Part shown: one piece after another, positions 6,210 through 12,388 of the stretch
Position numbering within the stretch: position 1 is the first letter of the stretch
Layout: each line of letters starts with the position of its first letter
Origin: Sphaerochaeta sp.
GTDB taxonomy: Bacteria > Spirochaetota > Spirochaetia > Sphaerochaetales > Sphaerochaetaceae
Assembly: GCA_003456855.1 (NCBI GenBank)
Contig: DMOO01000182.1
Coordinates: 1 to 13,161, forward strand
Length of the DNA: 13,161 bases
Reading direction: 5' to 3'
Notes under the pieces: model-generated
Told to the model about the DNA's origin: nothing
What the model saw: the letters and a program-made list of their open reading frames with translations, nothing else
Database searches by the model: none
Program-made: the position numbers and the translations under genes

Positions 6210-7487
6210 ATGATTGATTACAGAGAACTCAAGTCCAGGCGTGACGAGATTGCCAAGAACATTGCAGACCGCAACATGAAGGTCGATGTCGACGAGGCCA
6301 TCAGGCTGCAGGACAAGAGATCCGAGCTTATGAAGGCTGCCGAGGAGCTCAGAGCCGCCAGGAATGAGAACGCCCAGAAGATGAAGGGAAAGATGGACAA
6401 CGATGCCCGTCAGGCCCTGATTGCAGAGGGACGTGAGATAAAGGAGAAGATCGCCTGCACAGAGTCCGAGCTGGAGATTGTTGACAAGGACTTCAACACC
6501 ATAATCAGACAGATTCCTAACTATGCACATCCAAAGGCACCTGTAGGAAAGGAAGACAAGGACAACACCGCCATCAAGTACGTCGGAAAGCCACCTGTAT
6601 TCAACTTCAAGCCGCTGGACCACGTTCAGATCGGTGAGAAGCTGGACCTGATTGACTTCGAGACCGGAACCAAGGTCAGCGGACCTAAGTTCTACTACCT
6701 GAAGAACGAGGCCGTCCTTCTTCAGATGGCCCTTGAGAACTATGCCATGAACATTGTCACAAAGCATGGCTTCACACCGTTCATCACCCCAGACGTCGCA
6801 AAGGAGGAGATCCTTGAGGGCATCGGATTCAATCCACGCGGGGCAGAGAGCAACATCTACACAGTCGAGGGAACAGGAACCGCACTTGTAGGAACCGCAG
6901 AGATCACACTTGGCGGATACTACAGCGGAGAGGTCCTGGACAAGGCCAAGCTGCCTATCAAGATGACAGGTCTTTCACACTGCTTCAGAAGAGAGGCCGG
7001 TGGTGCAGGAGAGTACTCAAAGGGTCTGTACAGAGTCCACCAGTTCTCAAAGCTCGAGATGTTCATCATCTGTCTTCCAGAGGATTCCGACAGCTTCCAT
7101 GACGAGCTTCTTGCCATCGAGGAGGAGATCTACTCCGGACTCGGACTCGCATACAGAGTTGTCGACACCTGCACAGGAGACCTCGGAGCACCTGCTTACA
7201 GAAAGTTCGACATCGAGGCCTGGATGCCAGGCCGAGGAGATGAAGGAGAGTATGGTGAGGTCACCTCTACATCCAACTGCACCGACTACCAGAGCCGCAA
7301 CCTGAACGTCAGATTCAAGGACGATGATGGAAAGACCAAGTACGTCCACATGCTCAACGGTACTGCAGTGGCTCTTTCAAGAGCAGTCGTCGCAGTCCTT
7401 GAGAACTACCAGAGAGAGGACGGAAGCATAGAGATCCCTAAGGCCCTTGTCCCATTCATGGGTGGAAGAACCGAGATTAGAAGGTAA
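6210..7487 (+). CDS. serS: Seryl-tRNA synthetase
   Basis: Class II aminoacyl-tRNA synthetase that charges tRNA-Ser (and tRNA-Sec if present). The 425-aa length is normal. The N-terminal arm (about residues 1-105) is Lys/Glu/Arg-rich and predicts the helical coiled coil that grips the long variable arm of tRNA-Ser. The catalytic core follows: serine/ATP-site TAEITL (229-234), motif 2 from FRREAGGAGEYSKGLYR (259-275) with HQFSKLEMF after it, and motif 3 around NGTAVALSR (383-391) followed by VLENYQREDGSIEIP and PFMGG. The start at 6210 gives the normal N-terminus MIDYRELK; CGAGG lies 7 nt upstream. It is the first gene of a plus-strand operon; pncB starts 11 nt after the stop behind AAGGAG. The divergent neighbour trmL also acts on tRNA. 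Confidence 0.97.
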   Translation: MIDYRELKSRRDEIAKNIADRNMKVDVDEAIRLQDKRSELMKAAEELRAARNENAQKMKGKMDNDARQALIAEGREIKEKIACTESELEIVDKDFNTIIRQIPNYAHPKAPVGKEDKDNTAIKYVGKPPVFNFKPLDHVQIGEKLDLIDFETGTKVSGPKFYYLKNEAVLLQMALENYAMNIVTKHGFTPFITPDVAKEEILEGIGFNPRGAESNIYTVEGTGTALVGTAEITLGGYYSGEVLDKAKLPIKMTGLSHCFRREAGGAGEYSKGLYRVHQFSKLEMFIICLPEDSDSFHDELLAIEEEIYSGLGLAYRVVDTCTGDLGAPAYRKFDIEAWMPGRGDEGEYGEVTSTSNCTDYQSRNLNVRFKDDDGKTKYVHMLNGTAVALSRAVVAVLENYQREDGSIEIPKALVPFMGGRTEIRR

Positions 7488-7498
7488 GGAGAAATGCC

Positions 7499-8956
7499 AT
7501 GGTCGTTGATGTGTCAGCTTTAACCACTGATTTCTATGAACTCACGATGATGCAGGGTTATTTCCTCAACAACGAGAACCCTGACGTCGTCTTTGACATG
7601 TTCTACAGAAAGAACCCGTTTGATGGCGGCTATGCCGTCTTCGCTGGACTGGGCGAGCTGCTTCCACAGCTTGAGAGCCTGAACTTCAGCGCAAACGACA
7701 TCGCTTATCTGAAGAGCCTGAACATCTTCGACCAGCGCTTTCTGGACTATCTTTCAACCTACAAGTTCAAGGGTGACATCTACGCCCCAAAGGAGGGCAC
7801 CACGGTGTTCCCTGGTGAGCCTTTGGTCAGAGTCCACACAAAGCTCATCGATGCACAGCTGATCGAGAGCCTGCTTCTGAACACAGTCAACTTCCAGACC
7901 CTGATAGCCACAAAGGCCATGCGTGTCTGCACGGCAGCAGGTGACGGAGCTGTCATGGAGTTCGGACTGAGACGTGCTCAGGGAATGGACGGAGGCCTCT
8001 CCGCCTCACGTGCCGCATACATCGGCGGTTGCAAGCTTACAAGCAACACGCTGGCCGGAAAGGTCTTCGGCATCCCGGTAGGCGGAACAATGGCCCACAG
8101 CTGGGTCATGGCCTACGACAACGAACTCGAGGCCTTCAGGGAGTTCGCCAAGATATACCCGAACAACTGTGTCCTTCTGATTGACACCTATGACACTCTT
8201 GGAAGTGGAATAGAGAACGCCATCATAGTCGGAAAGGAGCAGCAGGCCAAGGGCCTCAAGATGGGAGTCAGAATCGACTCCGGAGACCTTTCATACCTTG
8301 CACGCGCTGTAAGACAGCGTCTTGACGAGGCAGGTCTTCCTGATGCCACAATCTGCGTCTCCAACGACCTTACAGAGCAGATCATCACAACTCTGGTCAC
8401 AGACAATGTCCCGATCGACTCCTGGGGAGTCGGAACCAACCTTGTCACCGGTGGTGACCAGGCAGCTCTGGGTGGAGTCTACAAGCTCTCTGCAAAGGGC
8501 AGGAAGGACGGGACCTTCCAGCCGACAATCAAGGTGAGCAACTCATCTGCAAAGACCACAAACCCTGGAATCAAGCAGATCTACAGATTCTACGGAAAGG
8601 ATGGACTTGCAATTGCAGATCTGATAACCCTCGATGAAGAGGAGATAAAGGACGGCGAGGACCTGATCTTCTACCATCCGGTTACGGACGGTGATCTTTT
8701 CCTGCTGAGGGGTGGGAAGTATGACAAGGTCGAGAAGCTTCTTGGCTGTGTGATGAAGGACGGCAAGATCTGCGTGGAACAGAGATCACTGAAGGAGATC
8801 CAGGACTACGCGAAGGAAAGCCAGAGCCACTTCCACAAGAGCTACAAGAGACTCATCAACCCGCATATCTACAAGGTTTCCCTCTCCAAGAAGCTGAAGA
8901 ACCTCAAGCATGACCTGATTCTTGAATCAAAAGGAATTCCTGTAAATGGCAAGTGA
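7499..8956 (+). CDS. pncB: Nicotinate phosphoribosyltransferase
   Basis: Cytosolic NAD-salvage enzyme (Preiss-Handler route) that joins nicotinate to PRPP, driven by ATP, giving nicotinate mononucleotide. The 485-aa protein opens with the family's TDFYELTMMQGYF (residues 10-22). It contains FGLRRAQGMDG (155-165), the phosphohistidine loop GGTMAHSW with His200, the barrel strand LLIDTYDTL (about 226-234), the RIDSGDL substrate loop and WGVGTNLVTGGD, the PRPP-phosphate site. The start has AAGGAG 7 nt upstream (7486-7491), overlapping the serS stop region. Its last 11 nt overlap the next gene. The length matches the long bacterial NAPRT form rather than the roughly 400-aa E. coli type. No nadD, nadE or nicotinamidase lies in the window. 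Confidence 0.96.
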   Translation: MVVDVSALTTDFYELTMMQGYFLNNENPDVVFDMFYRKNPFDGGYAVFAGLGELLPQLESLNFSANDIAYLKSLNIFDQRFLDYLSTYKFKGDIYAPKEGTTVFPGEPLVRVHTKLIDAQLIESLLLNTVNFQTLIATKAMRVCTAAGDGAVMEFGLRRAQGMDGGLSASRAAYIGGCKLTSNTLAGKVFGIPVGGTMAHSWVMAYDNELEAFREFAKIYPNNCVLLIDTYDTLGSGIENAIIVGKEQQAKGLKMGVRIDSGDLSYLARAVRQRLDEAGLPDATICVSNDLTEQIITTLVTDNVPIDSWGVGTNLVTGGDQAALGGVYKLSAKGRKDGTFQPTIKVSNSSAKTTNPGIKQIYRFYGKDGLAIADLITLDEEEIKDGEDLIFYHPVTDGDLFLLRGGKYDKVEKLLGCVMKDGKICVEQRSLKEIQDYAKESQSHFHKSYKRLINPHIYKVSLSKKLKNLKHDLILESKGIPVNGK

Positions 8957-9632
8957 TCCTAGACCTTACGGAAAGAGGGTGGCCAGCCTTAGATGGGGCC
9001 TCTTCTTCTCATTTCTTCTACTTGTGGTATTCGCCGCGTTCACATGGCTCGTTACCTGGTATGATGTCCAGCCTATAGGCATAAACGGAGCCAATGTAGG
9101 CTTCGCCACAATCAACAAGGCCGTCCATGACTTGTTCCCTGGGGATGAGGGGTGCTACAACGCCACCGAGATTATAGGGCATTTCTGTCTGCTGATCGCT
9201 GCTTGCAATGCCTTCTTGGCTCTGGTGAACCTTATCAAGAAAAAGGGCCTGAGACGAATGGACAAGTGGTATCTGATCACGATGTTCTACTATGCTGCCA
9301 TCGTTGCCGTCTACATCGCATTCTCAATGATTCCCATAAACAGCAGACCGAACAACTTCGAGCAGTCCTATCCATCCAGCCATACCTTGCTTGCAGTCTG
9401 TGTTCTGTACAGCGAGATTGTCTTTCTGGGCTATGGTGCAAAGAGGAACAGGGGTTGGATTGAGGTCTTCGACATTGCCCTGTTCATAATGATGATTGCC
9501 ATGGTGGTGTTCAGACTGCTCAGTGGTGTGCATTGGCTCACTGACATTGTCGGAGGAATTCTTCTCTCCTTTGCTCTCATGAGTTTCTACAGGACCTTTG
9601 TCAGGTATTTTGACTATCCGAAGAAGGGTTGA
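8946..9632 (+). CDS. PAP2-superfamily membrane phosphatase
   Basis: Integral membrane phosphatase of the PAP2 (acid phosphatase/vanadium haloperoxidase) type. It may act on phosphatidate, undecaprenyl diphosphate or a related lipid phosphate. In 228 aa there are about six hydrophobic segments (near 19-38, 77-97, 108-130, 147-164, 172-191, 198-216). Catalytic residues are visible: RP at 134-135, YPSSH (142-146, normally PSGH) with His146, and R-x5-H-x3-D with Arg190, His196 and Asp200. The Lys that usually begins motif 1 (K-x6-RP) is Ser127. The start overlaps the pncB stop by 11 nt; AAGGA lies 10 nt upstream. At the 3' end it overlaps the convergent dinB gene by 32 bp. Substrate cannot be assigned; the plsC/lipid-kinase unit elsewhere in the window makes phosphatidate a reasonable guess. 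Confidence 0.87.
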   Translation: MASDPRPYGKRVASLRWGLFFSFLLLVVFAAFTWLVTWYDVQPIGINGANVGFATINKAVHDLFPGDEGCYNATEIIGHFCLLIAACNAFLALVNLIKKKGLRRMDKWYLITMFYYAAIVAVYIAFSMIPINSRPNNFEQSYPSSHTLLAVCVLYSEIVFLGYGAKRNRGWIEVFDIALFIMMIAMVVFRLLSGVHWLTDIVGGILLSFALMSFYRTFVRYFDYPKKG

Positions 9633-10806
9633 GGCTTTCCCTCGACCCTAACTCACTTGCCTTCATCATCGTGACTCCCTTTGCTCCCAGGTTGTGTATT
9701 ACCTGGTCCAGCTTGCGCTTTCTGTGCTCGTTCTCCGAGAAGAGGCTGTCCTGGATAGGGGCGTTCCCCTTGTACAACTGGTAGAGACCAAGGCCTATGA
9801 GCCTTATTCCCTGGCCGCTCTTCCACTTTGAGAGAAGCAGCCTGTGGGCTATGCTGTAGATCTGGTCTGCATTCAGAATCGGGTCCTCAGGGGTGTCCTG
9901 CACCGTTATTGTCCTGAAGTCGGCACCCCATCTAAGCTTGAGTCCGACAGTCCTTGCCATGACCCCTTCATCGAAGGATCTAGCCATAAGCTCTGAGCTC
10001 ATGCCCAGGAGGATCTGACATAGAGTCTGCTCATCAATAATGTCCTCTATAAAGGTTGTCTCTGTTGAAATCGAATGTGACTTTGACTCCTGGTACATTA
10101 TTCCAGGGTCCTGGCCTCTGCATGCCTGATAGAGATACTGCCCGAAGGAGTTGCCAAGTAGTCTCTGGAGCTGAGGGAGGTCAATGCTTCTGACCTGCTC
10201 CGGTGTCTGTATCCTGTGGGCTTCAAGAACCTTCATTCCACTCTTGCCAAGGCCCCAGAGCTTCTTCAGTCCAATGGCGTCTATGAATACCTGCTCCTTG
10301 CCTGGGGAGACAAGGCATATGCCGTCAGGCTTGTTGTAGTCACTTGCCATCTTGGCTATGAACGGTGAGGCGGCTATTCCTATGCTCATGGTTATGCCGA
10401 TCTCGTCCTTGACCCGCTTCTTCATTGTCATTGCAAGCTGCTTGGCGGGACCAAAGAGCCTTCTGGTTCCAGTCATGTTCAGAGAGGCCTCGTCGATTGA
10501 GACCTGATGCATCTCCGGAGCATATTCCCTGAGTATTCCCATGACCTGCTTGGAGACTTTGCTGTAGAGATGCATGTCGCCCGGGATGTATATCCCGTTA
10601 GGGCAGAGCTTGTAGGCCGTAAGTGTCGGCATTGCGCTGTGGACTCCGAAGACCCTGGCCTCGTAGGAGCAGGTTGAGACCACGCTTCTTGGACCCACCA
10701 TGCCTATGATCAACGGCTTGCCCCTGTATTCGGGGTGGTCACGCTGTTCAACAGAGGCGAAGAATGCATCGAGGTCAACATGGAAAAAGACTCTTCCGTC
10801 CGACAT
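9601..10806 (-). CDS. dinB: DNA polymerase IV (Y-family, DinB)
   Basis: Error-prone polymerase that copies past damaged bases. The 401-aa protein has the catalytic carboxylates Asp11 in HVDLDAFFASVEQ and Asp105/Glu106 in VSIDEASL, with Phe16 at the steric-gate position. The palm block STCSYEARVFGVHSAM (44-59), the SIGIAASPFIAKMASD block (141-156), thumb helix-hairpin-helix residues around LWGLGKSG, and the little-finger domain (about 240-350) are in order. QDSLF at 352-356 fits the sliding-clamp binding motif (Q-x2-LF), here about 45 residues from the C-terminus. The start is fixed by family alignment. No Shine-Dalgarno sequence is present, and a promoter -10 lies 6 nt before the ATG. I see no clear LexA box upstream. 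The 3' end overlaps the PAP2 gene by 32 bp. Confidence 0.95.
   Translation of the reverse strand: MSDGRVFFHVDLDAFFASVEQRDHPEYRGKPLIIGMVGPRSVVSTCSYEARVFGVHSAMPTLTAYKLCPNGIYIPGDMHLYSKVSKQVMGILREYAPEMHQVSIDEASLNMTGTRRLFGPAKQLAMTMKKRVKDEIGITMSIGIAASPFIAKMASDYNKPDGICLVSPGKEQVFIDAIGLKKLWGLGKSGMKVLEAHRIQTPEQVRSIDLPQLQRLLGNSFGQYLYQACRGQDPGIMYQESKSHSISTETTFIEDIIDEQTLCQILLGMSSELMARSFDEGVMARTVGLKLRWGADFRTITVQDTPEDPILNADQIYSIAHRLLLSKWKSGQGIRLIGLGLYQLYKGNAPIQDSLFSENEHRKRKLDQVIHNLGAKGVTMMKASELGSRESLNPSSDSQNT
9625..9649. other. Hairpin at the convergent PAP2/dinB gene ends
   Basis: A 10-bp stem (9625-9634 with 9640-9649, one T-G wobble on the plus strand) closes the loop CTTTC and spans the PAP2 stop codon, inside the dinB coding region. 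No T-tract follows on either strand, so it is not a classic terminator. It may still protect 3' ends or stall transcription. Confidence 0.5.
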
Positions 10807-10812
10807 GGTTTA

Positions 10813-10841
10813 ATTCTATCACACCATTCGCCACTTGTCTT
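10813..10841 (-). promoter_or_regulatory. Candidate leaderless promoter of dinB
   Basis: On the minus strand, AAGACA (10836-10841), a 17-bp spacer and TAGAAT (10813-10818) are followed by 6 nt and the ATG, so the predicted start is the A of ATG. The bases TGA just before the hexamer make an extended -10 (TGN). Its -35 overlaps that of the divergent TSCPD promoter. Confidence 0.6.
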
Positions 10842-10863
10842 GGAATCCAGTTGAAGGTAATAT
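10835..10863 (+). promoter_or_regulatory. Candidate leaderless promoter of the TSCPD gene
   Basis: TTGTCT (10835-10840), a 17-bp spacer and TAATAT (10858-10863) are followed by 7 nt and the ATG at 10871, so transcription would start at or one base before the start codon. The -35 shares five bases with the dinB -35 on the other strand. A 9-bp palindrome (TGGAATCCA, 10841-10849) lies in the spacer. Confidence 0.55.
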
Positions 10864-10870
10864 TGCTTCT

Positions 10871-11125
10871 ATGAAGGAAATCGATTTTACACCAAGAGGC
10901 ATCTGTGCCAGAAACATCAAGATAACCCTGGATGACGAGAACAGGGTTCAGGAACTGAGATTCGTCGGAGGCTGCGACGGAAACCACAAGGGTCTCAACG
11001 CACTTGTGAAGGGAATGAAGGCCGAAGAGGCCATCGAGCGTCTTAGCGGCATAACCTGCGGATTCAGGCCTACATCCTGTCCGGACCAGGTGGCTGTAGC
11101 CCTCAGGCAGGCAAACCTTTCGTGA
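10871..11125 (+). CDS. Small TSCPD-domain protein
   Basis: An 84-aa stand-alone TSCPD-domain protein. The same domain forms the C-terminal end of B12-dependent ribonucleotide reductases, where its cysteines are thought to serve metal binding or thiol transfer; the job of the free-standing form is not established to my knowledge. Visible motifs are RGICARNI (Cys12), FVGGCDGN (Cys35), GITCGFRPTSCPDQ (Cys63, Cys70). I use the ATG at 10871 because it gives the usual N-terminus about ten residues before GICA; an upstream ATG at 10835 would add 12 residues and lies inside the candidate promoter. AAGG is 13 nt upstream of the chosen ATG, too far for a normal ribosome site. The stop overlaps the next start (GTGA), so translation of the two is probably coupled. 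Confidence 0.85.
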   Translation: MKEIDFTPRGICARNIKITLDDENRVQELRFVGGCDGNHKGLNALVKGMKAEEAIERLSGITCGFRPTSCPDQVAVALRQANLS

Positions 11126-12087
11126 AGAGACTTTCGCTGGTTCTGATCATACTGTGTCTCTGTGTGGGGTCCCTGTTCGCCGAGGACCCCAGACTGGCCG
11201 CAATGGGCGGTATTGGTATAAGTGTGTCCGGAACCAACATGCAGAGCTATCCAAACCCTGCAGCAGTGTTCTTCGATGACAATGATTTCACCTTCGCCTT
11301 CAAAGGCATTCTGGGTGACACCGTAGGGGTTGCCAGCTGGCCCTATCTGCCTGAGACCTCGATGAGCGGACTGTTCGTCAGCGAGATGATAACAATGGGC
11401 ATTGACGTCACCTTCGCAGCAGGGAACCACAATGCTGAATATGACCACGTGGACATGCTCCAGTCCAGTACCCTCCAGGTCAACTTCTGCGCAGGCTACG
11501 GACCAATAAGCGCTGGAGTCGGAGTCTCCGGAGGATCTGTCAGACAGAGGCTTGATGTGAAGATGCAGGACGGGGCAGACTACTTCATGCAGACACTGCT
11601 GGCAAAATACGACCGTGTGGTGAACTCGGAATACATACAGGTCAATGCAGGTCTCATGCTGAAGGTTCAGCAGTTCTCCTTTGGAATGCTGCTTGACAAC
11701 GTCCTGGACAAGGAGGGCTCAAGCACCACCTTCACCTGGAGGTCCCTGTTCTCCGAGGCCGGAGTCGGAGCCTACTGGAGCAGAAACGAGTACTCCGCAA
11801 GAGGAAGGATGAACAACCTTGTCTACAGTGCGGCTTTGGAGTTCACAAAGCTGTTTGACAGGGGGAACACCGGCATGAACCTTGGAGGAGAGGTCAAGTT
11901 CAGGCTTGTCAGAGACTCCAGCGTAAGCGTCAGAGCCGGATACACTGCGGCATTCTCCTCCTTCGGCTCAGGCACTGTGACAACAGGCCTGGGACTGTCG
12001 TTCAGGAACCTGGAATTCGCAGTCAATCTGCTTGCCCCGATAGGCTCGCATCCAAGCCTCAAGGCCTATGGAACACTGTTGTTCTGA
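11122..12087 (+). CDS. Exported outer-membrane beta-barrel protein (FadL/PorV-like style)
   Basis: Unidentified outer-membrane protein of 321 aa. Residues 1-20 are a signal peptide (MKR then a Leu/Ile/Cys core, SLFA before ED). The mature N-terminus, with AAMGGIGISVSG and SYPNPAAVFF (about 26-50), resembles the opening of FadL/PorV-type and UPF0164-like spirochaete proteins. The rest alternates polar and hydrophobic residues in short Gly-rich strands, for example around YGPISAGVGVSGGSV. It ends in an aromatic residue (AYGTLLF), as BAM-assembled barrels do. The start is GTG inside the GTGA overlap with the TSCPD gene; the signal peptide begins right there, and AGGCAGG is the only weak ribosome site upstream, so coupling is likely. 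No terminator is visible downstream. Ligand and role are unknown. Confidence 0.75.
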   Translation: MKRLSLVLIILCLCVGSLFAEDPRLAAMGGIGISVSGTNMQSYPNPAAVFFDDNDFTFAFKGILGDTVGVASWPYLPETSMSGLFVSEMITMGIDVTFAAGNHNAEYDHVDMLQSSTLQVNFCAGYGPISAGVGVSGGSVRQRLDVKMQDGADYFMQTLLAKYDRVVNSEYIQVNAGLMLKVQQFSFGMLLDNVLDKEGSSTTFTWRSLFSEAGVGAYWSRNEYSARGRMNNLVYSAALEFTKLFDRGNTGMNLGGEVKFRLVRDSSVSVRAGYTAAFSSFGSGTVTTGLGLSFRNLEFAVNLLAPIGSHPSLKAYGTLLF

Positions 12088-12092
12088 CTTTA

Positions 12093-12121
12093 TTGACATT
12101 CGATGTTATGACAGTTAATAT
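12093..12121 (+). promoter_or_regulatory. Strong sigma70-type promoter of the zinc-ribbon gene
   Basis: A perfect -35 TTGACA (12093-12098), an ideal 17-bp spacer and TAATAT (12116-12121, 4 of 6) predict a start near 12128. This gives a 25-nt leader that holds AGGAG 8 nt before the ATG. It is one of the best promoter matches in the window. Confidence 0.8.
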
Positions 12122-12152
12122 GATTTAGAAATTTCTATCAGGAGCAACGAAT

Positions 12153-12317
12153 ATGTCAAAGGCACATAGAGGTACAGGTTTGAACGAAGTCGCCTATGGC
12201 GGACGCGGAACATGCCCCGTCTGCAAGAGAGAAGCCATCAAGGTCATCTACGAGGTCACAATCGACGGAGAGACCAAGAAGGTCTGCAAGCAGTGCAAGG
12301 CTAAGCTTTCAAAGTAA
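12153..12317 (+). CDS. 54-aa zinc-ribbon protein, function unknown
   Basis: A small basic protein with two CxxC pairs: CPVC (Cys21, Cys24) and CKQC (Cys45, Cys48), spaced like a four-cysteine zinc ribbon. The N-terminus is Gly- and Arg-containing (SKAHRGTGLNE) and the C-terminus is Lys-rich (CKAKLSK), which would suit contact with RNA or a ribosome. A similar short protein occurs, as I recall it, in other spirochaetes; this is memory, not a search. The ATG has AGGAG 8 nt upstream (12140-12144). The gene has its own consensus promoter and a strong terminator, so it is a separate, probably well expressed unit. Its codon use agrees with the neighbours. It could be a ribosome-associated or transcription-associated factor; that is inference. 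Confidence 0.85.
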   Translation: MSKAHRGTGLNEVAYGGRGTCPVCKREAIKVIYEVTIDGETKKVCKQCKAKLSK

Positions 12318-12341
12318 AAGGCTTATAAAGTTCAAGCAAAG

Positions 12342-12370
12342 GGGCTCCTCCACAAGGAGCCCAATTTTTT
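12342..12370 (+). terminator. Rho-independent terminator of the zinc-ribbon gene
   Basis: A perfect 8-bp stem (GGGCTCCT at 12342-12349, AGGAGCCC at 12355-12362) closes the loop CCACA, followed by AATTTTTT. It lies between the zinc-ribbon gene and yicC; yicC must use read-through or a promoter I cannot identify in this 71-bp gap. Confidence 0.93.
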
Positions 12371-12388
12371 CCAATCAGGGAGGTTTCC

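Noticed and set aside
5907..6767. Minus-strand open frame of 286 codons covering the trmL start and the 5' half of serS
   Set aside because: It runs antisense to serS and out of phase over trmL. The product resembles no family and would cross two promoters.
10807..10870. LexA/SOS box upstream of dinB
   Set aside because: No CTGT-N8-ACAG or GAAC-N4-GTTC site is present. The only palindrome is the 9-bp TGGAATCCA, which matches no LexA site I know; spirochaete LexA sites vary, so SOS control is not excluded.
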